Shown here: positions 42,531 to 42,574 of the stretch, in pieces
How the letters are laid out: each line of letters starts with the position of its first letter
How positions within the stretch are numbered: the first letter of the stretch is position 1
Assembly: GCA_016764995.1 (NCBI GenBank)
Contig: JAESQU010000085.1
Span: forward strand, 1-42,574
Source of the DNA: SAR324 cluster bacterium
GTDB lineage: Bacteria > SAR324 > NAC60-12
Direction of reading: 5' to 3'
DNA length: 42,574 nt
Notes under the pieces: generated by a model
The model's input: only the letters and a program-made list of their open reading frames with translations
What the model was told of the DNA's origin: nothing
Databases searched by the model: none
Position numbers and translations under genes: made by a program

Positions 42531-42574
42531 CACACACTTCCATGTGAATCCAACCAAATCCGCTATATGATAAA

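Noticed and set aside
1-42574. CRISPR array, integrase, prophage or restriction system
   Set aside because: No regularly spaced direct repeats, no integrase or phage structural genes, and no restriction-modification genes were seen.

Overview
The window comes from a flagellated, Gram-negative bacterium of moderate-to-low GC. LpxD, BamD, a CpoB/YbgF-type protein and several lipoproteins show an outer membrane. flgI-flgJ-flgM-flgN-flgK-flgL-csrA-fliW shows a flagellum with P-ring and FliW/CsrA control. The gene mix, the FliW/CsrA pair and an apparent selenoprotein suggest a deltaproteobacterium-like or SAR324-like lineage. That placement is inference; no rRNA or marker protein here settles it.

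Layout. 1-5.2 kb: exported or lipid-anchored proteins of unknown function, an SDR-type NAD-dependent epimerase, and an exported staphylococcal-nuclease-like protein, bounded by two inverted copies of a dispersed intergenic repeat. 5.2-10.1 kb: a DUF1499 lipoprotein, a YegS-type lipid kinase, a FetAB-type ABC exporter, a HAD phosphatase and TatC. 10.3-13.3 kb: one large exported WD40 protein. 13.4-14.0 kb: a HicAB toxin-antitoxin pair. 14.1-19.2 kb: a tight four-gene operon (imelysin, di-heme oxidoreductase, second imelysin, DUF1513), a known iron-associated periplasmic cluster. 19.6-20.2 kb: a second toxin-antitoxin locus whose RelE/HigB-like toxin is broken by a one-base frameshift. 20.3-23.7 kb: MATE transporter, CoxE-like VWA protein, gamma-carbonic anhydrase. 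24.5-31.0 kb: the late flagellar cluster, with a good sigma-28 promoter match ahead of flgM. 31.1-36.3 kb: RsmG, exonuclease III, a membrane-anchored thioredoxin-like protein with an in-frame TGA, ScpB, QueF and cystathionine beta-lyase. 36.3-39.2 kb: an operon joined by 4-bp overlaps that encodes a pseudo-receiver/RsbW-like ATPase protein, BamD and a CpoB-like protein. 39.2-42.5 kb: YggT, LpxD, MoeA, a small basic protein and tRNA-Ser(CGA).

Main points. (1) The ORF track splits a thioredoxin-like gene in two. The halves share one frame, and the intervening TGA sits exactly at the first position of a CxxC motif (U-P-S-C). A perfect 7-bp hairpin with a GGUCA loop begins 20 nt downstream, as expected for a bacterial SECIS, so this is probably an unrecognised selenoprotein. 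(2) The palindrome TCCGGA occurs about 90 times by hand count against roughly 7-10 expected. It occurs in all three codon phases and between genes, which suggests a DNA-level role. (3) The split toxin, the pseudo-receiver protein coupled to BamD, and the long structured leader of flgM also deserve a second look.
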